From NCBI RefSeq assembly GCF_010093045.1, contig NZ_CP048115.1:4092001-4156000 (forward strand): a stretch of DNA of 64,000 bases, given 5' to 3'. Shown piece by piece: positions 40,200-49,339 of this stretch. Positions within the stretch are counted from its first letter, which is position 1. Each line of letters starts with the position of its first letter. The position numbers and the translations under genes are program-made. Source of the DNA: Mucilaginibacter sp. 14171R-50 (GTDB lineage: Bacteria > Bacteroidota > Bacteroidia > Sphingobacteriales > Sphingobacteriaceae). The notes beneath the pieces were generated by a model, which was not told where the DNA came from, did no database searches, and saw nothing but the letters and a program-made list of their open reading frames with translations.

Positions 40200-42341
40200 T
40201 TATTTATTTTCGGCCGGCTTGTTATTTTCGGGGCGGGGCAGTAAAGCTTTACGCGAAAGCTTCAATTTGCCTTGTTTGTCAACATCAAGCAGTTTAACAC
40301 GCACTTCGTCGCCTACATTAAAGATACCGTCCATGGTCTCAATTCTGCGGTGGTCAATTTCAGATATGTGTAATAAACCATCTTTGCCGGGCATAATTTC
40401 AACAAATGCACCAAACGGCATAATTGATTTTACTTTGCCTTCGTATATCTCGCCAACTTCGGGTTTAGAAGCAATAGCGCGAATGCGGCTTAAGGCTGCA
40501 TCAATAGCCGCTTTGTTATCGGCAAATACCTGTACAAAGCCTTGGTTGTCTTTTTCCTCGATAGAAATGGTAGCACCGGTTTCGCGCTGCATTTCCTGGA
40601 TGATTTTACCGCCGGGCCCAATAACGGCGCCGATAAATTCTTTATCAATTTTTATCATTACGATACGCGGTGCATGTGGTTTGTAATCCTCACGCGGCGC
40701 GCTGATGGTTTTAGCCATTTCGCCTAAGATGTGTAACCTGCCTTCTTTAGCCTGGTTTAACGCGTTGGTTAACACCTCGTATGAAAGACCATTTATTTTC
40801 AGGTCCATTTGTACCGCAACAATACCCTTTGAGGTACCGGTTACCTTAAAGTCCATATCGCCCAAGTGGTCTTCATCACCAAGAATGTCAGAAAGGATAG
40901 CATATTTTGTACCCATTTCATTAGTGATTAGTCCCATAGCGATACCAGATACCGGCGCTGTAATTTTAACACCGGCATCCATCAAGGCCAGTGTGCCCGC
41001 ACAAACGGTAGCCATTGATGATGAACCGTTTGACTCTAAAATATCAGATACAACACGGATAGTGTAAGGATTCTGGTCTTCGGCCGGTAAAACACGTTTT
41101 AAAGAACGCATTGCCAGGTTACCGTGGCCGATCTCGCGACGGCCTGCACCCCTGTTAGGACGGACTTCGCCGGTTGAAAAACCGGGGAAATTGTAGTGTA
41201 ACAAGAATTTTTGATAACCGTTGATGAACGCGCCGTCTATCATTTGCTCATCGTCTTTAGCACCTAATGTTACGGTAGTTAACGATTGCGTTTCGCCGCG
41301 TGTAAATACTGCCGAACCGTGGGCAGATGGCAGGTAGCCAATTTCGCTCCATATCGGGCGTATCTGGGTAGTGGTGCGGCCATCTAAACGTTTGCCTTCG
41401 TCTAATACCAGGTTACGTATAGCGTCGTACTCAACATCGTGGTAGTATTTTTTAGCAAGAGATTTGGTGATATCGTCAATCTCGCCTAAAGTTTCGATAT
41501 ACTCATCGCGGATGGTTTTGAATTTAGCAGCACGCTCATCTTTTGCAGATGCTTCGGCCGCGGTAGCGTAAACTTTATCGTAAGTAGCAGCGTAGATGGC
41601 TTTTTTCAACTCCTCGTTGCTGTGCTCGTGGTTGTAAACGCGTTTCTGGGTTTTGCCAACTTCAACGGTTAATTCTTTTTGAATTAAACATTGTACTTTA
41701 ATAGCAGTGTGGGCAAATTTTATAGCCTCAACCAATTCTTCTTCCTGTATCTCGGCGCTTTCGCCTTCAACCATGTTTATATCGTGCTCGCTGCCGGCAA
41801 CAATAAATTCTAAGGTTGCATTTTGCAATTGGCTTAAAGTTGGGTTGATAACCAACTGTCCGTCAATTTTAGCGACACGCACTTCAGATATCGGCCCGTT
41901 AAAAGGGATATCAGAAACCGATAAAGCCGCTGATGCAGCTAAACCAGCAAGGCAATCAGGCATGATATCTTTATCAGCAGATATCAATGATATCATCACT
42001 TGTGTATCAGCATGATAGTCTTCAGGGAACATCGGGCGCAGTGCACGGTCAACCAAACGCGAGATCAATACCTCGTAGTCTGACAAACGCGCCTCGCGAC
42101 GTAAAAATCCACCGGGAATACGGCCGGTAGCAGCATATTTTTCCTGATAGTCAACAGAAAGTGGTAAAAAATCAACTCCTTCTTTTGCTTCGGGCGATGA
42201 CACCACTGTAGCCAATAACATGGTGTCGCCCATTTTAATTACTACCGAGCCATCGGCTTGTTTGGCCAGTTTACCGGTTTCGATCTCAATGGTGCGGCCG
42301 TCACCTAAATCAATAACCTTTTTAATTACATTTAAACTCAT
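40200..42341 (-). CDS. pnp: Polynucleotide phosphorylase
   Basis: The protein has 713 residues. Two RNase PH domains with a helical domain between them are followed by a KH domain (IGPGGKIIQEMQRETGATI) and an S1 domain (EIYEGKVKSIMPFGAFVEIM, DGLLHISEI). FGRGETQSLTTVTLG-type and GSSSMATVCAGTLALMDAG blocks belong to the second PH domain. It degrades RNA from the 3' end with phosphate and is part of the degradosome. The leader of about 70 nt holds a hairpin and rpsO is just upstream, the same order as in E. coli. Confidence 0.97.
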   Translation of the reverse strand: MSLNVIKKVIDLGDGRTIEIETGKLAKQADGSVVIKMGDTMLLATVVSSPEAKEGVDFLPLSVDYQEKYAATGRIPGGFLRREARLSDYEVLISRLVDRALRPMFPEDYHADTQVMISLISADKDIMPDCLAGLAASAALSVSDIPFNGPISEVRVAKIDGQLVINPTLSQLQNATLEFIVAGSEHDINMVEGESAEIQEEELVEAIKFAHTAIKVQCLIQKELTVEVGKTQKRVYNHEHSNEELKKAIYAATYDKVYATAAEASAKDERAAKFKTIRDEYIETLGEIDDITKSLAKKYYHDVEYDAIRNLVLDEGKRLDGRTTTQIRPIWSEIGYLPSAHGSAVFTRGETQSLTTVTLGAKDDEQMIDGAFINGYQKFLLHYNFPGFSTGEVRPNRGAGRREIGHGNLAMRSLKRVLPAEDQNPYTIRVVSDILESNGSSSMATVCAGTLALMDAGVKITAPVSGIAMGLITNEMGTKYAILSDILGDEDHLGDMDFKVTGTSKGIVAVQMDLKINGLSYEVLTNALNQAKEGRLHILGEMAKTISAPREDYKPHAPRIVMIKIDKEFIGAVIGPGGKIIQEMQRETGATISIEEKDNQGFVQVFADNKAAIDAALSRIRAIASKPEVGEIYEGKVKSIMPFGAFVEIMPGKDGLLHISEIDHRRIETMDGIFNVGDEVRVKLLDVDKQGKLKLSRKALLPRPENNKPAENK

Positions 42342-42356
42342 CTTTTTTGTGTTGTA

Positions 42357-42384
42357 GTGCGCTTTTCATCTTTTGGGAGCGCAC
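42357..42384 (-). promoter_or_regulatory. Hairpin in the pnp leader
   Basis: A perfect 7-bp stem GTGCGCT (42357-42363) and AGCGCAC (42378-42384) with a 14-nt loop, 16 bp before the pnp ATG. In E. coli PNPase represses its own mRNA through a leader stem cut by RNase III; this stem could play that part. Confidence 0.4.
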
Positions 42385-42412
42385 CGGTTTTTTATGTGTG
42401 TGTATATTGTTT

Positions 42413-42420
42413 CAAAAGTA
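42413..42420 (-). promoter_or_regulatory. -7 element of pnp
   Basis: On the minus strand TACTTTTG matches TAnnTTTG. It overlaps the U-tract end of the rpsO terminator, so pnp appears to have its own promoter in addition to read-through. Confidence 0.5.
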
Positions 42421-42453
42421 AAAAAGCCACCCTGCATATGCGGACGGCTTTTT
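42421..42453 (-). terminator. Terminator of rpsO
   Basis: Stem AAAAAGCC (42421-42428) with GGCTTTTT (42446-42453) and an inner GCATATGC palindrome; on the minus strand a T-rich end follows. It is 19 bp past the rpsO stop. Confidence 0.8.
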
Positions 42454-42471
42454 TTAAAAAAATAAGAAAAG

Positions 42472-42750
42472 TTATTTGATAATATCCCTAAGCTGTAAAG
42501 CTTTGATAATAGCACGATATCTTTCAATGTCTTTTTTGTATAGGTATGCCAGCAATCCGCGGCGTTTACCTACTAATTTTTGCAGTGATAACTGGGTCGA
42601 AAAATCGTGTTTGTTCTTTTTCAGGTGCCCGGTTAAGTGTGCGATACGTGTGGTAAATAATGCTACCTGTGCTTCGGTCGAACCTGTGTCGGTTGCGCTT
42701 TTACCGTGTTTTGCAAAGATCTCTGCCTTTGCTTCTTTACTTAAATACAT
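42472..42750 (-). CDS. rpsO: Ribosomal protein S15
   Basis: The protein has 92 residues, all S15. The family blocks HGKSATDTGSTEAQVALFT, LTGHLKKNKHDF and GKRRGLLAYLYKKDIERY are intact, with the usual basic surface binding 16S rRNA helices 20-22. It lies 130 bp upstream of pnp on the same strand. A -7 box and a 40-nt leader precede it. A mini inverted repeat lies further upstream. Confidence 0.97.
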   Translation of the reverse strand: MYLSKEAKAEIFAKHGKSATDTGSTEAQVALFTTRIAHLTGHLKKNKHDFSTQLSLQKLVGKRRGLLAYLYKKDIERYRAIIKALQLRDIIK

Positions 42751-42793
42751 TACGTGAATAATACTAAAGCGTGAATACTTAATTAATTGTGTG

Positions 42794-42801
42794 CAAAGGT
42801 A
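42794..42801 (-). promoter_or_regulatory. -7 element of rpsO
   Basis: On the minus strand TACCTTTG (42801-42794) matches the consensus, with a TTT about 20 bp upstream. The predicted leader is about 40 nt. Confidence 0.55.
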
Positions 42802-42809
42802 AGTATTAA

Positions 42810-42882
42810 AGTCGGTAGTTTAAAGTCTTTGGTCAAAGATTTCAAACGCTTCTACTTCGGATTTTTGACTTTAACTGTTATT
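42810..42882. repeat. Mini inverted repeat upstream of rpsO
   Basis: Left arm AGTTTAAAGTC and right arm GACTTTAACT enclose TTGGTCAAAGATTTC-type words. It matches the style of the elements at 1038-1151 and 31353-31410. Confidence 0.45.
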
Positions 42883-42942
42883 TGTCGCAATATACCCCTT
42901 ATTATGTCATTTATGCACAGCACAGGTAGATATATTTCAGTA

Positions 42943-42950
42943 TAGATTTG
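42943..42950 (+). promoter_or_regulatory. -7 element of the MATE gene
   Basis: TAGATTTG matches TAnnTTTG, 74 bp before the ATG at 43025. No clear -33 box is seen. Confidence 0.4.
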
Positions 42951-43024
42951 TAAAGTTACATTTTATCATATAAAACCGTAAAGAGTGTATATTTAGCAAA
43001 GCACCAGTTAATTTAACCTATAAC

Positions 43025-44449
43025 ATGTCGCAAACCGTAAAGCCCCGGGGCAAAGTAATATCATTTTTAAGCGTTTTAAAACAATCATTAAAAGGCGAGC
43101 AGGTGGACCTTACCACTATCAGCATAAAAAGGGCCATAGTGTTGTTAGCCATACCCATGATGCTTGAAATGGCTATGGAGTCGGTATTCGCTTTGGTCGA
43201 TCTGTATTTTGTGGGGCATCTTAAAAACAGCAGCCACGCTATCCAAACCGTTGGGTTGACCGAATCTGTGCTGACCGTAATATACTCGTTAGCAATAGGG
43301 TTAAGCATGGCTGCCACAGCTGTTGTAGCCCGACGCATTGGCGAAAAAAACCCCGAGGCGGCGTCAAAAGCGGGGATGCAAACTATTGTTATAGCGGTAG
43401 CTGCAAATTTAGTGATCAGTATTTTTGGATGGTTACACGCCCGCGATCTGCTGCTTTTGATGGGCGCGTCAGCCGAAACAGCCGATCATGGCACGCCGTT
43501 CGTGCGTATCATGATGGCCGGCAGTATCATTATCGTATTATTATTTTTAATAAACGGCATTTTCAGGGGCGCCGGTAACGCGGCCATTGCCATGCGCAGC
43601 CTGTGGATAGCCAATATAGCCAACATCATATTGTGCCCTGTGTTTATCAGGGGCCTTGGCCCTATTCCCGCGTTTGGCTTAACCGGTGCGGCTATTGCCA
43701 CCACTATTGGCCGCAGCCTGGGTGTATTGTACCAGGTTTATAACTTGTTCAATAATAAAAATGCTTTAAGGGTACGCCTGAATTATTTTATCCCCGACTG
43801 GCACCAAATTAAAGCTATTGTAAAAGTGGCCGCCCCGGGTATTTTACAATTTGTTATCGCGAGCTGCAGCTGGATATTTTTGGCGCAGCTGGTTGCCACC
43901 ACCGGCGGCGACCAGGGCTCGGCGGGCTACCAAACGTCGTTACGGTTAATGATGTTCTTTTTGCTGCCTGCCTGGGGGCTTAGCAACGCGGCCGCCACGC
44001 TGGTTGGCCAAAACCTTGGCGCAGGCCGGGTAGACAGGGCCGAACAATCGGTGTTCCAAACCATAAAATACACGGTAGTTTTTCTGGGAATCGTTAGCGT
44101 GTTGTTTTTAACATGCGGGCAATTCTTTTCTTCGTTCTTCACAAATGATGATGTGGTAAAGAAGGTGGCTACCCGGTCGCTGCAAATTTTAAGCGGGGGC
44201 TTTATTATTTTTGGTATGGGCATGGTTTTAACAAGTGCTTTTAACGGTGCCGGCGATACCTGGACACCCACCAAAATAAATTTCTTCACCTTTTGGCTGT
44301 TTCAGATACCGTTTGCTTATTTATTGGCAAAATATTTTGAAATGGGCCCAACCGGTGTATTTATTGCAATCCCAATTGCCGAAATTGGGTTAACTATAGC
44401 AGCCTATATACTGTTTAAGAAAGGTAAATGGAAGAAAACGATGGTATAG
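43025..44449 (+). CDS. MATE-family efflux transporter
   Basis: The protein has 474 residues with about 12 transmembrane helices in two six-helix halves. MATE features: RAIVLLAIPMMLEMAMESVFALVDLYFVGHL at the start of half one, AATAVVARRIGEKNPEAA, and in the second half NAAATLVGQNLGAGRVDRAEQ and GAGDTWTPTKINFF. It exports cationic compounds or drugs with Na+ or H+. It belongs to the NorM/DinF-like part of the family. The stop is followed at once by an 8-bp tandem repeat. Confidence 0.93.
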   Translation: MSQTVKPRGKVISFLSVLKQSLKGEQVDLTTISIKRAIVLLAIPMMLEMAMESVFALVDLYFVGHLKNSSHAIQTVGLTESVLTVIYSLAIGLSMAATAVVARRIGEKNPEAASKAGMQTIVIAVAANLVISIFGWLHARDLLLLMGASAETADHGTPFVRIMMAGSIIIVLLFLINGIFRGAGNAAIAMRSLWIANIANIILCPVFIRGLGPIPAFGLTGAAIATTIGRSLGVLYQVYNLFNNKNALRVRLNYFIPDWHQIKAIVKVAAPGILQFVIASCSWIFLAQLVATTGGDQGSAGYQTSLRLMMFFLLPAWGLSNAAATLVGQNLGAGRVDRAEQSVFQTIKYTVVFLGIVSVLFLTCGQFFSSFFTNDDVVKKVATRSLQILSGGFIIFGMGMVLTSAFNGAGDTWTPTKINFFTFWLFQIPFAYLLAKYFEMGPTGVFIAIPIAEIGLTIAAYILFKKGKWKKTMV

Positions 44450-44451
44450 GA

Positions 44452-44515
44452 ATGTGCAGATGTGCAGATGTGCAGATGTGCAGATGTGCAGATGTGCAGA
44501 TGTGCAGATGTGCAG
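44452..44515. repeat. Tandem repeat, 8 copies of an 8-bp unit
   Basis: Eight exact copies of ATGTGCAG in a row, starting two bases after the MATE stop. The unit length is not a multiple of three and the tract is not inside a gene as called, so it is not coding here. Confidence 0.95.
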
Positions 44516-44530
44516 ATAAAATGAACTCGT

Positions 44531-44560
44531 GTCATGCTGAACTTGTTTCGGCATCTCATC
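44531..44560. repeat. Dispersed CHAELVSAS-type repeat
   Basis: GTCATGCTGAACTTGTTTCG then GCATCTCATC: an imperfect hairpin (ATGCTGAA against TTCGGCAT) found scattered in Bacteroidetes genomes. It can be read as CHAELVSASHH in one frame. Confidence 0.75.
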
Positions 44561-44632
44561 ATAAAAGTAAAAAGAGTATTAAAACAACAATTCCGATTTT
44601 AACTTTTTACTTTTGACTTCTAACTTCAAACC

Positions 44633-45043
44633 ATGCCCTACTCAACTTTCGAGACCGAACTGCGTGTACGCCCCGATGATATAGACATGTTTCAGCATGT
44701 ACACAACAGCAAGTATTTTGATTATGTGCTTGCCGCCCGTTACGACCAGATGGAACGCTGCTACGGTATGGCTATGGAAAAATTTATGGAGCGCGGTTTT
44801 GGCTGGGTGGTACGCACCGCGCATGTTGATTATAAACGCGCGCTTACCATGGGCGATCACTTCATTGTAAAAACAGGCATCGAAACTATAAACGATAAAG
44901 GCTGCCGGGTTGCTTTCACCCTAACCAACAAAGCTACCAAAAAGGTTTGCTGCGATGGCTATTTTGATTATGTGATGATAGATATGGCTACCGGACGCGG
45001 CGTTAAAGTGCCGGATGACGTTATTGAACATTACACGATATAA
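44633..45043 (+). CDS. Hotdog-fold acyl-CoA thioesterase
   Basis: The protein has 136 residues, the length of single-hotdog YbgC/4HBT thioesterases. VRPDDIDMFQHVHNSKYFDYV holds the catalytic Asp region with the HVHNSKYF helix cap, and RALTMGDHFIVKT and VIEHY close the fold. It hydrolyses acyl-CoA thioesters in the cytoplasm; chain length is unknown. The closest sister here is the gene at 63253, with which it shares the D-x-x-x-x-x-N-x-x-Y pattern. Confidence 0.88.
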   Translation: MPYSTFETELRVRPDDIDMFQHVHNSKYFDYVLAARYDQMERCYGMAMEKFMERGFGWVVRTAHVDYKRALTMGDHFIVKTGIETINDKGCRVAFTLTNKATKKVCCDGYFDYVMIDMATGRGVKVPDDVIEHYTI

Positions 45044-45066
45044 CCCGCCGCCTGGCGCTATGCGGC

Positions 45067-45519
45067 TTAATGACTATTCTTCTCTACCCTTTTATGAGTT
45101 TCCAGGTAAACCGGTAAGGCTGCCGATCCATACCAGGGATAAAATTCGGCATCAAGTAGCTTGCTGTTAACGGCAGGATCTGTCGCTACCAGTTGTTTGG
45201 CTTCATCAACGGTTTTGGCGTTAAAAATAAATATGCCCCGGTAGTTTTTATCGTTTTTACCAATTGGCCCGGCAACTACCAATTTACCGTTCGCAGCCAG
45301 GCGGCCAATATTAGCCATGTGCCCTTTAAATAAGCTATCAATGATGATTTTATCGGTGGTCTTGTTCTCGCCGGTTTTAAGTATTACCAGTACATACATC
45401 TTCATGCCGTACTCATCAGCGCCAAGCGAATCGGCCAGCGCTTTGTTATATTGAGCGTTTTGGGCATTTACCCCATAAGCAAAAACACATACTAAGGCAA
45501 GCACTAACATCCTTTTCAT
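45067..45519 (-). CDS. Secreted YciI-like protein
   Basis: The protein has 150 residues with a signal peptide ending GVNAQ (about 20). The YCII-type ferredoxin-like domain fills the rest: MYVLVILKTGENK, HMANIGRLAANGKLVVAGPIG and EAKQLVATDPAVNSKLLDAEFYPWYG. YciI members have a His/Asp pair (here the HMANIGRL His and Asp of the ATDPAV block). Their reaction is unknown. The secreted form is common in Bacteroidetes. The gene is 57 bp downstream of the DUF3943 gene and may share its transcript. Confidence 0.8.
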   Translation of the reverse strand: MKRMLVLALVCVFAYGVNAQNAQYNKALADSLGADEYGMKMYVLVILKTGENKTTDKIIIDSLFKGHMANIGRLAANGKLVVAGPIGKNDKNYRGIFIFNAKTVDEAKQLVATDPAVNSKLLDAEFYPWYGSAALPVYLETHKRVEKNSH

Positions 45520-45576
45520 AACGATTCAATTAGAATCACTAAGCTACAAATTGCTTATAACTATACCGCTGTAAAC

Positions 45577-47016
45577 TTAAAAGTCTACGCTGTATCGGGT
45601 GGATACACGCACATAAGGATAGCGTTTGTTCACATCAGGATGTTCATCATATTTCCCCCGCAGGAAGAAATACCCCGACTCGGCCGCCAGCGATAGTTTT
45701 TTTGACCAGGCATAGCGCAGCTCTGTGGTGGCGGTATGCAGAAAATAGTGCGATTTATTACCATTAACGGTAAAAAGCCACCCCCCGCGGTAATCAAAAC
45801 CCGCAAAAAACTTTTCATTTACATTTATTCCCGCGCCGCCGTTTACGCTAAAGCCCGATGTATAGTCGTAATTACGGCCATTAGAGTTGTAGGTGTTAGG
45901 CACAGCAGCCAATAACACCGGGCCTGTGCCCACATTAGTATTAAATTTTATTTTTTTTGCCGCGTCGTAGCGCGAAAACAGGTTTAGCTTTACGCTCTGC
46001 GCGCCGTAAAAAAAAGCTTCGTTACTGATATAATCATAGTTGGCACTTAGTATCGCTAAATGTTTAAGGTCACGGTTAGATCGTATTTCCCACCCCGCCA
46101 AAGATCCGTACACACTAACCAGGTTTACCACCGAGCTATCATCTTTACCTGCTTCAATATTGATATAGATATTACTGAACGGGGTGCTGTAATCTTTATA
46201 ACGGTTACCATATATCAATTTAGCCCGGCCGAATATACCGATCTTAGCATGGCCGCCAACCGTACCGGTGATGCTGTTAAACGTACGTGCGCCCAGGTCA
46301 AATTCCCCTGATACCTGGGTGGAATCCCTATCGCGCGGGTTACCGTAAACCTTGCCCCATTTACCATCAAGCAAGCGGTTAAGACCGTTCATAGGGTTGG
46401 TTAAAAACGCTGCTATCTCTTCCATTTGGCGTCCGAAACCGCGGTGGCGGTTATTCACTATTTTGTTAGAGAGGCGGTAACTCATCTCGCCCAGCACAAT
46501 TCCGCCAAAGCTGGTGTTTACAAAATCGTTAGGCGACGGGTGTTCATTTTCGCCAAAGGTTTCCCAAAAGTAACTGCCCGCGACAGCAGCCGGCGCCGAT
46601 TGCCAGAAGCTATACCCGTTACTGCGAAACGCGCTGAAATATAAACTGCCCTGGTACGGATGCCCAAACTGGTTAGTACGAAAAATATCCTTATCCCATT
46701 GCCAGCTGCCGGGGTTTAAGTTACGCCAGATAGTAGCGCCGGTAACATTTGAGTACGGGGCGTGGGCTATAAACTTACCATAACTAAAAGGGATTGCCTG
46801 TGCCAGCCCCCACTCGGCCGCAGCGCGCCCAAAACGTTTGGTCTCTGGTGGCACAGTACCAAAAAAAGGCACTTTTGCCCGCCTGGGCTTAGGCTTGGGC
46901 ACGGTATCTACAATTAGCCTCTCGGCATCCTGGGCGGTTTGGGCAAACAGGCTGGCAGGCGCCGCAAACCAGAACATTAAAAATACTACTATAAAAAGGC
47001 GCGGCAAAAATTTCAA
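45577..47016 (-). CDS. DUF3943 outer-membrane-like protein
   Basis: The protein has 479 residues starting at a TTG (47016); the signal peptide (about 1-25, ending SLFAQ) supports this start and no ATG upstream is in frame. The N-terminal DUF3943 block includes WDKDIFRTNQFGHPYQGSLY-F, SNGYSFWQSAPAAVAGSYFWE and SPNDFVNTSFGGIVLGE. The C-terminal half is strand-rich and ends RVSTRYSVDF, suggesting an outer-membrane barrel. Function is unknown. Downstream lies the YciI-like gene. Confidence 0.8.
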   Translation of the reverse strand: MKFLPRLFIVVFLMFWFAAPASLFAQTAQDAERLIVDTVPKPKPRRAKVPFFGTVPPETKRFGRAAAEWGLAQAIPFSYGKFIAHAPYSNVTGATIWRNLNPGSWQWDKDIFRTNQFGHPYQGSLYFSAFRSNGYSFWQSAPAAVAGSYFWETFGENEHPSPNDFVNTSFGGIVLGEMSYRLSNKIVNNRHRGFGRQMEEIAAFLTNPMNGLNRLLDGKWGKVYGNPRDRDSTQVSGEFDLGARTFNSITGTVGGHAKIGIFGRAKLIYGNRYKDYSTPFSNIYINIEAGKDDSSVVNLVSVYGSLAGWEIRSNRDLKHLAILSANYDYISNEAFFYGAQSVKLNLFSRYDAAKKIKFNTNVGTGPVLLAAVPNTYNSNGRNYDYTSGFSVNGGAGINVNEKFFAGFDYRGGWLFTVNGNKSHYFLHTATTELRYAWSKKLSLAAESGYFFLRGKYDEHPDVNKRYPYVRVSTRYSVDF

Positions 47017-47194
47017 TGTATTATGCTTTGATAAAGGTTTTAGTTATCATCAGCAAGTGCTGCAAAATAACATTTAACTATAAAGCGTTTCGCTGAAAAA
47101 TGTTTTAAAAAATAATATTATTTATGTTTATGCGCTTCCTTAAACAATAAATCTAATATCTAATAATAGAAGAATTTTAACGCACCTGTTATAG

Positions 47195-47223
47195 TTTACC
47201 TGTGGTAAAGTTTTTTATTTTTG
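47195..47223 (+). promoter_or_regulatory. Promoter of the PAS histidine kinase with TTTACC dyad
   Basis: TATTTTTG (47216-47223) is an exact TAnnTTTG box, with a T-rich -33 region at 47195. TTTACC-TGT-GGTAAA (47195-47209) is a 6-bp dyad at the -33 position. The leader to the TTG start at 47264 is about 35 nt. Confidence 0.45.
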
Positions 47224-47263
47224 ACGAAGGTAAATTATTTAATTAGTACAACACTTTAATCAC

Positions 47264-49081
47264 TTGGAGCCAACAGAAAGCCTATTTAGAGACATTGTTG
47301 AAATATCGCCCTTTCCGGTATATGTGTGCACGGGTAACAACATGATCATCTCGGTAGCTAACAATGCAACTTTAAAGGCGTGGGACAGGGATGCCTCGGT
47401 AATTGGGAAACCTTTTTTTGAAGCGTTACCCGAACTTGAAGACCAACCATTTTTGGGTTACCTGCAAGGTGTGTATCGTACCGGCAAGCCGTTTCATAGC
47501 GATGCTGAACGGGCAGATCTTTTAGTAGGCGGCAAGATGCAAACCTTCTATTATAAGTTTACCTACCAGCCCATGTTTGATGCCGAGGGCAAGGTTTATG
47601 GTGTTGCAGCCTTTAACACAGATGTAACGGAATTAGAGCGGGCCAGGCAAGCTGTGGAAGAAAGCGAAATGACCCTTTATAACCTGGTAAGGCAGGCACC
47701 CGTTGGGATATGCATTATCCGGGCTGAAGATTTAATGATAGAGGTGGTGAACGATTCGTACCTGAAACTGGTGGGTAAACGCCGGAAAGACATGGAAAAC
47801 CACTCTATTTGGGAAGCCATACCCGAAGCCGCCCAGTTGTATGCCCCAATCATGAACAATGTTATTAGTTCGGGCGTGGCGTTTTCGGCACGGGAGCATG
47901 AGGTGTTCCTGATACGCAACGGTGAGCCGGAAATAGTATTTATCGATTTTGTTTACGAGCCCGTGCTGCACTTCGACGGCACTATAAATACCATTATGAT
48001 TATTGCTATTGAGGTTACCGATAAGGTAGTGGCACGCCGAAACATTGAAGATGTTGAAGAACGCGGCAGACTGGCTATTGAGGCTGCCGAAATTGGCACC
48101 TTTGACCTGGATATGAATACCGATACGCTGGTAACGTCAGACAGGTTTAACAGCATATTTGGATTTACCACCGCTGTATCAAGAAAAAAACTGGCCGGCA
48201 CCTTTCATGTTGAAGACCAGGAACTGCGCATACGGGCCCATGAGGCAGCGCTGAAAAGTGGCTACCTGTTTTATGAAGCAAGAGTTATACATCCTGACGA
48301 CTCAGTGCACTGGATACGATCGCAAGCCAAGGTTTATTACGATAACGACGATAAACCCAAACGCATGCTGGGCACGGTACTGGATATTACTGAATTTAAA
48401 CGCCTGCAGCAACAAAAAGACGATTTTATAAGTGTGGCGAGCCACGAACTTAAAACCCCCATGACATCGTTAAAGGCATCTATACAGATACTGGATAAGC
48501 TTATCAAAAACAACAGCAACCCCGAAAAAGTGTCGGTTTTTATTGAAAAGGCCAACACCAGTTTAACAAAGATGCACCATCTTATAGAAAGCCTGCTGAA
48601 TGTATCAAAAATAACAGCGGGCCAGCTGGCGCTTAATAAAACCCACTTTAAAGCAGATGAAATGATCAGCGAAAGCTGCGACCACATACTCTTAAACGGC
48701 GACCATTCGCTTGAACTGACGGGCGACACTGACGTTGAGCTTTTTGCTGACAGGAGCAAAATAGAGCAGGTTGTTATTAACCTGGTGAACAACGCCATTA
48801 AGTATGCACCCCTTTCTTACAAAATAATTATCGATGTAAGAAGGCAACGCCGGTCGGTTAAGATATCCGTGCAGGATTTTGGTGAAGGTATCGCCTATGA
48901 TAAAATCCCGCACCTGTTCGAGCGCTATTACCGGGTAGACTCTACCGGGCTGCAATACTCCGGGCTGGGCCTGGGGCTGTACATATCTGCCGAAATAATA
49001 GAACGTCACAATGGTAAAATTGGCGTTAACAGCGAAGCAGGCAAGGGCAGTACTTTTTGGTTTACGCTTCCTGTTAGCTGA
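47264..49081 (+). CDS. Cytoplasmic PAS-domain sensor histidine kinase
   Basis: The protein has 605 residues from a TTG start at 47264; upstream in frame is a stop, and the next Met is too far in. Three PAS-type domains lie at about 5-120, 130-255 and 265-385 (VYGVAAFNTDVTELERA is a PAS-C end). The kinase core has SVASHELKTPMTSL with the phosphoacceptor His, VINLVNNAIKYAP (N box), FGEGIAYDKIPHLFERYYR and SGLGLGLYISAEI (G boxes). There are no membrane helices, so the sensed signal is inside the cell. No receiver domain is attached and no partner regulator is adjacent. Confidence 0.92.
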   Translation: MEPTESLFRDIVEISPFPVYVCTGNNMIISVANNATLKAWDRDASVIGKPFFEALPELEDQPFLGYLQGVYRTGKPFHSDAERADLLVGGKMQTFYYKFTYQPMFDAEGKVYGVAAFNTDVTELERARQAVEESEMTLYNLVRQAPVGICIIRAEDLMIEVVNDSYLKLVGKRRKDMENHSIWEAIPEAAQLYAPIMNNVISSGVAFSAREHEVFLIRNGEPEIVFIDFVYEPVLHFDGTINTIMIIAIEVTDKVVARRNIEDVEERGRLAIEAAEIGTFDLDMNTDTLVTSDRFNSIFGFTTAVSRKKLAGTFHVEDQELRIRAHEAALKSGYLFYEARVIHPDDSVHWIRSQAKVYYDNDDKPKRMLGTVLDITEFKRLQQQKDDFISVASHELKTPMTSLKASIQILDKLIKNNSNPEKVSVFIEKANTSLTKMHHLIESLLNVSKITAGQLALNKTHFKADEMISESCDHILLNGDHSLELTGDTDVELFADRSKIEQVVINLVNNAIKYAPLSYKIIIDVRRQRRSVKISVQDFGEGIAYDKIPHLFERYYRVDSTGLQYSGLGLGLYISAEIIERHNGKIGVNSEAGKGSTFWFTLPVS

Positions 49082-49276
49082 TAACTAAGCATTCATGCGC
49101 CGGATTTTAAAGAACGCGATGTTAACCGGATTGATAGCTAACCCGGCTATATATAATCCACCTTTGCCCGGTTAACCGCCGTGTTTGACGGTGGATAACT
49201 GCAGCTTTACAGCGGCCAATGGCGCCGCTATAGCGTTTTATTTATTATAATGGGCCTACACGTTGGTAATTAAACT

Positions 49277-49284
49277 TACCTTTG
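49277..49284 (+). promoter_or_regulatory. -7 element of the J-KTSC gene
   Basis: TACCTTTG matches the consensus, 56 bp before the ATG at 49340. Confidence 0.5.
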
Positions 49285-49339
49285 CAAAATTATTTTCTTT
49301 GAACAGGTTTTCTGAGACAATAACAATAGGATAAACAGA

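Noticed and set aside
44452..44515. CRISPR-like array
   Set aside because: Units are 8 bp with no spacers, so it is a simple tandem repeat.
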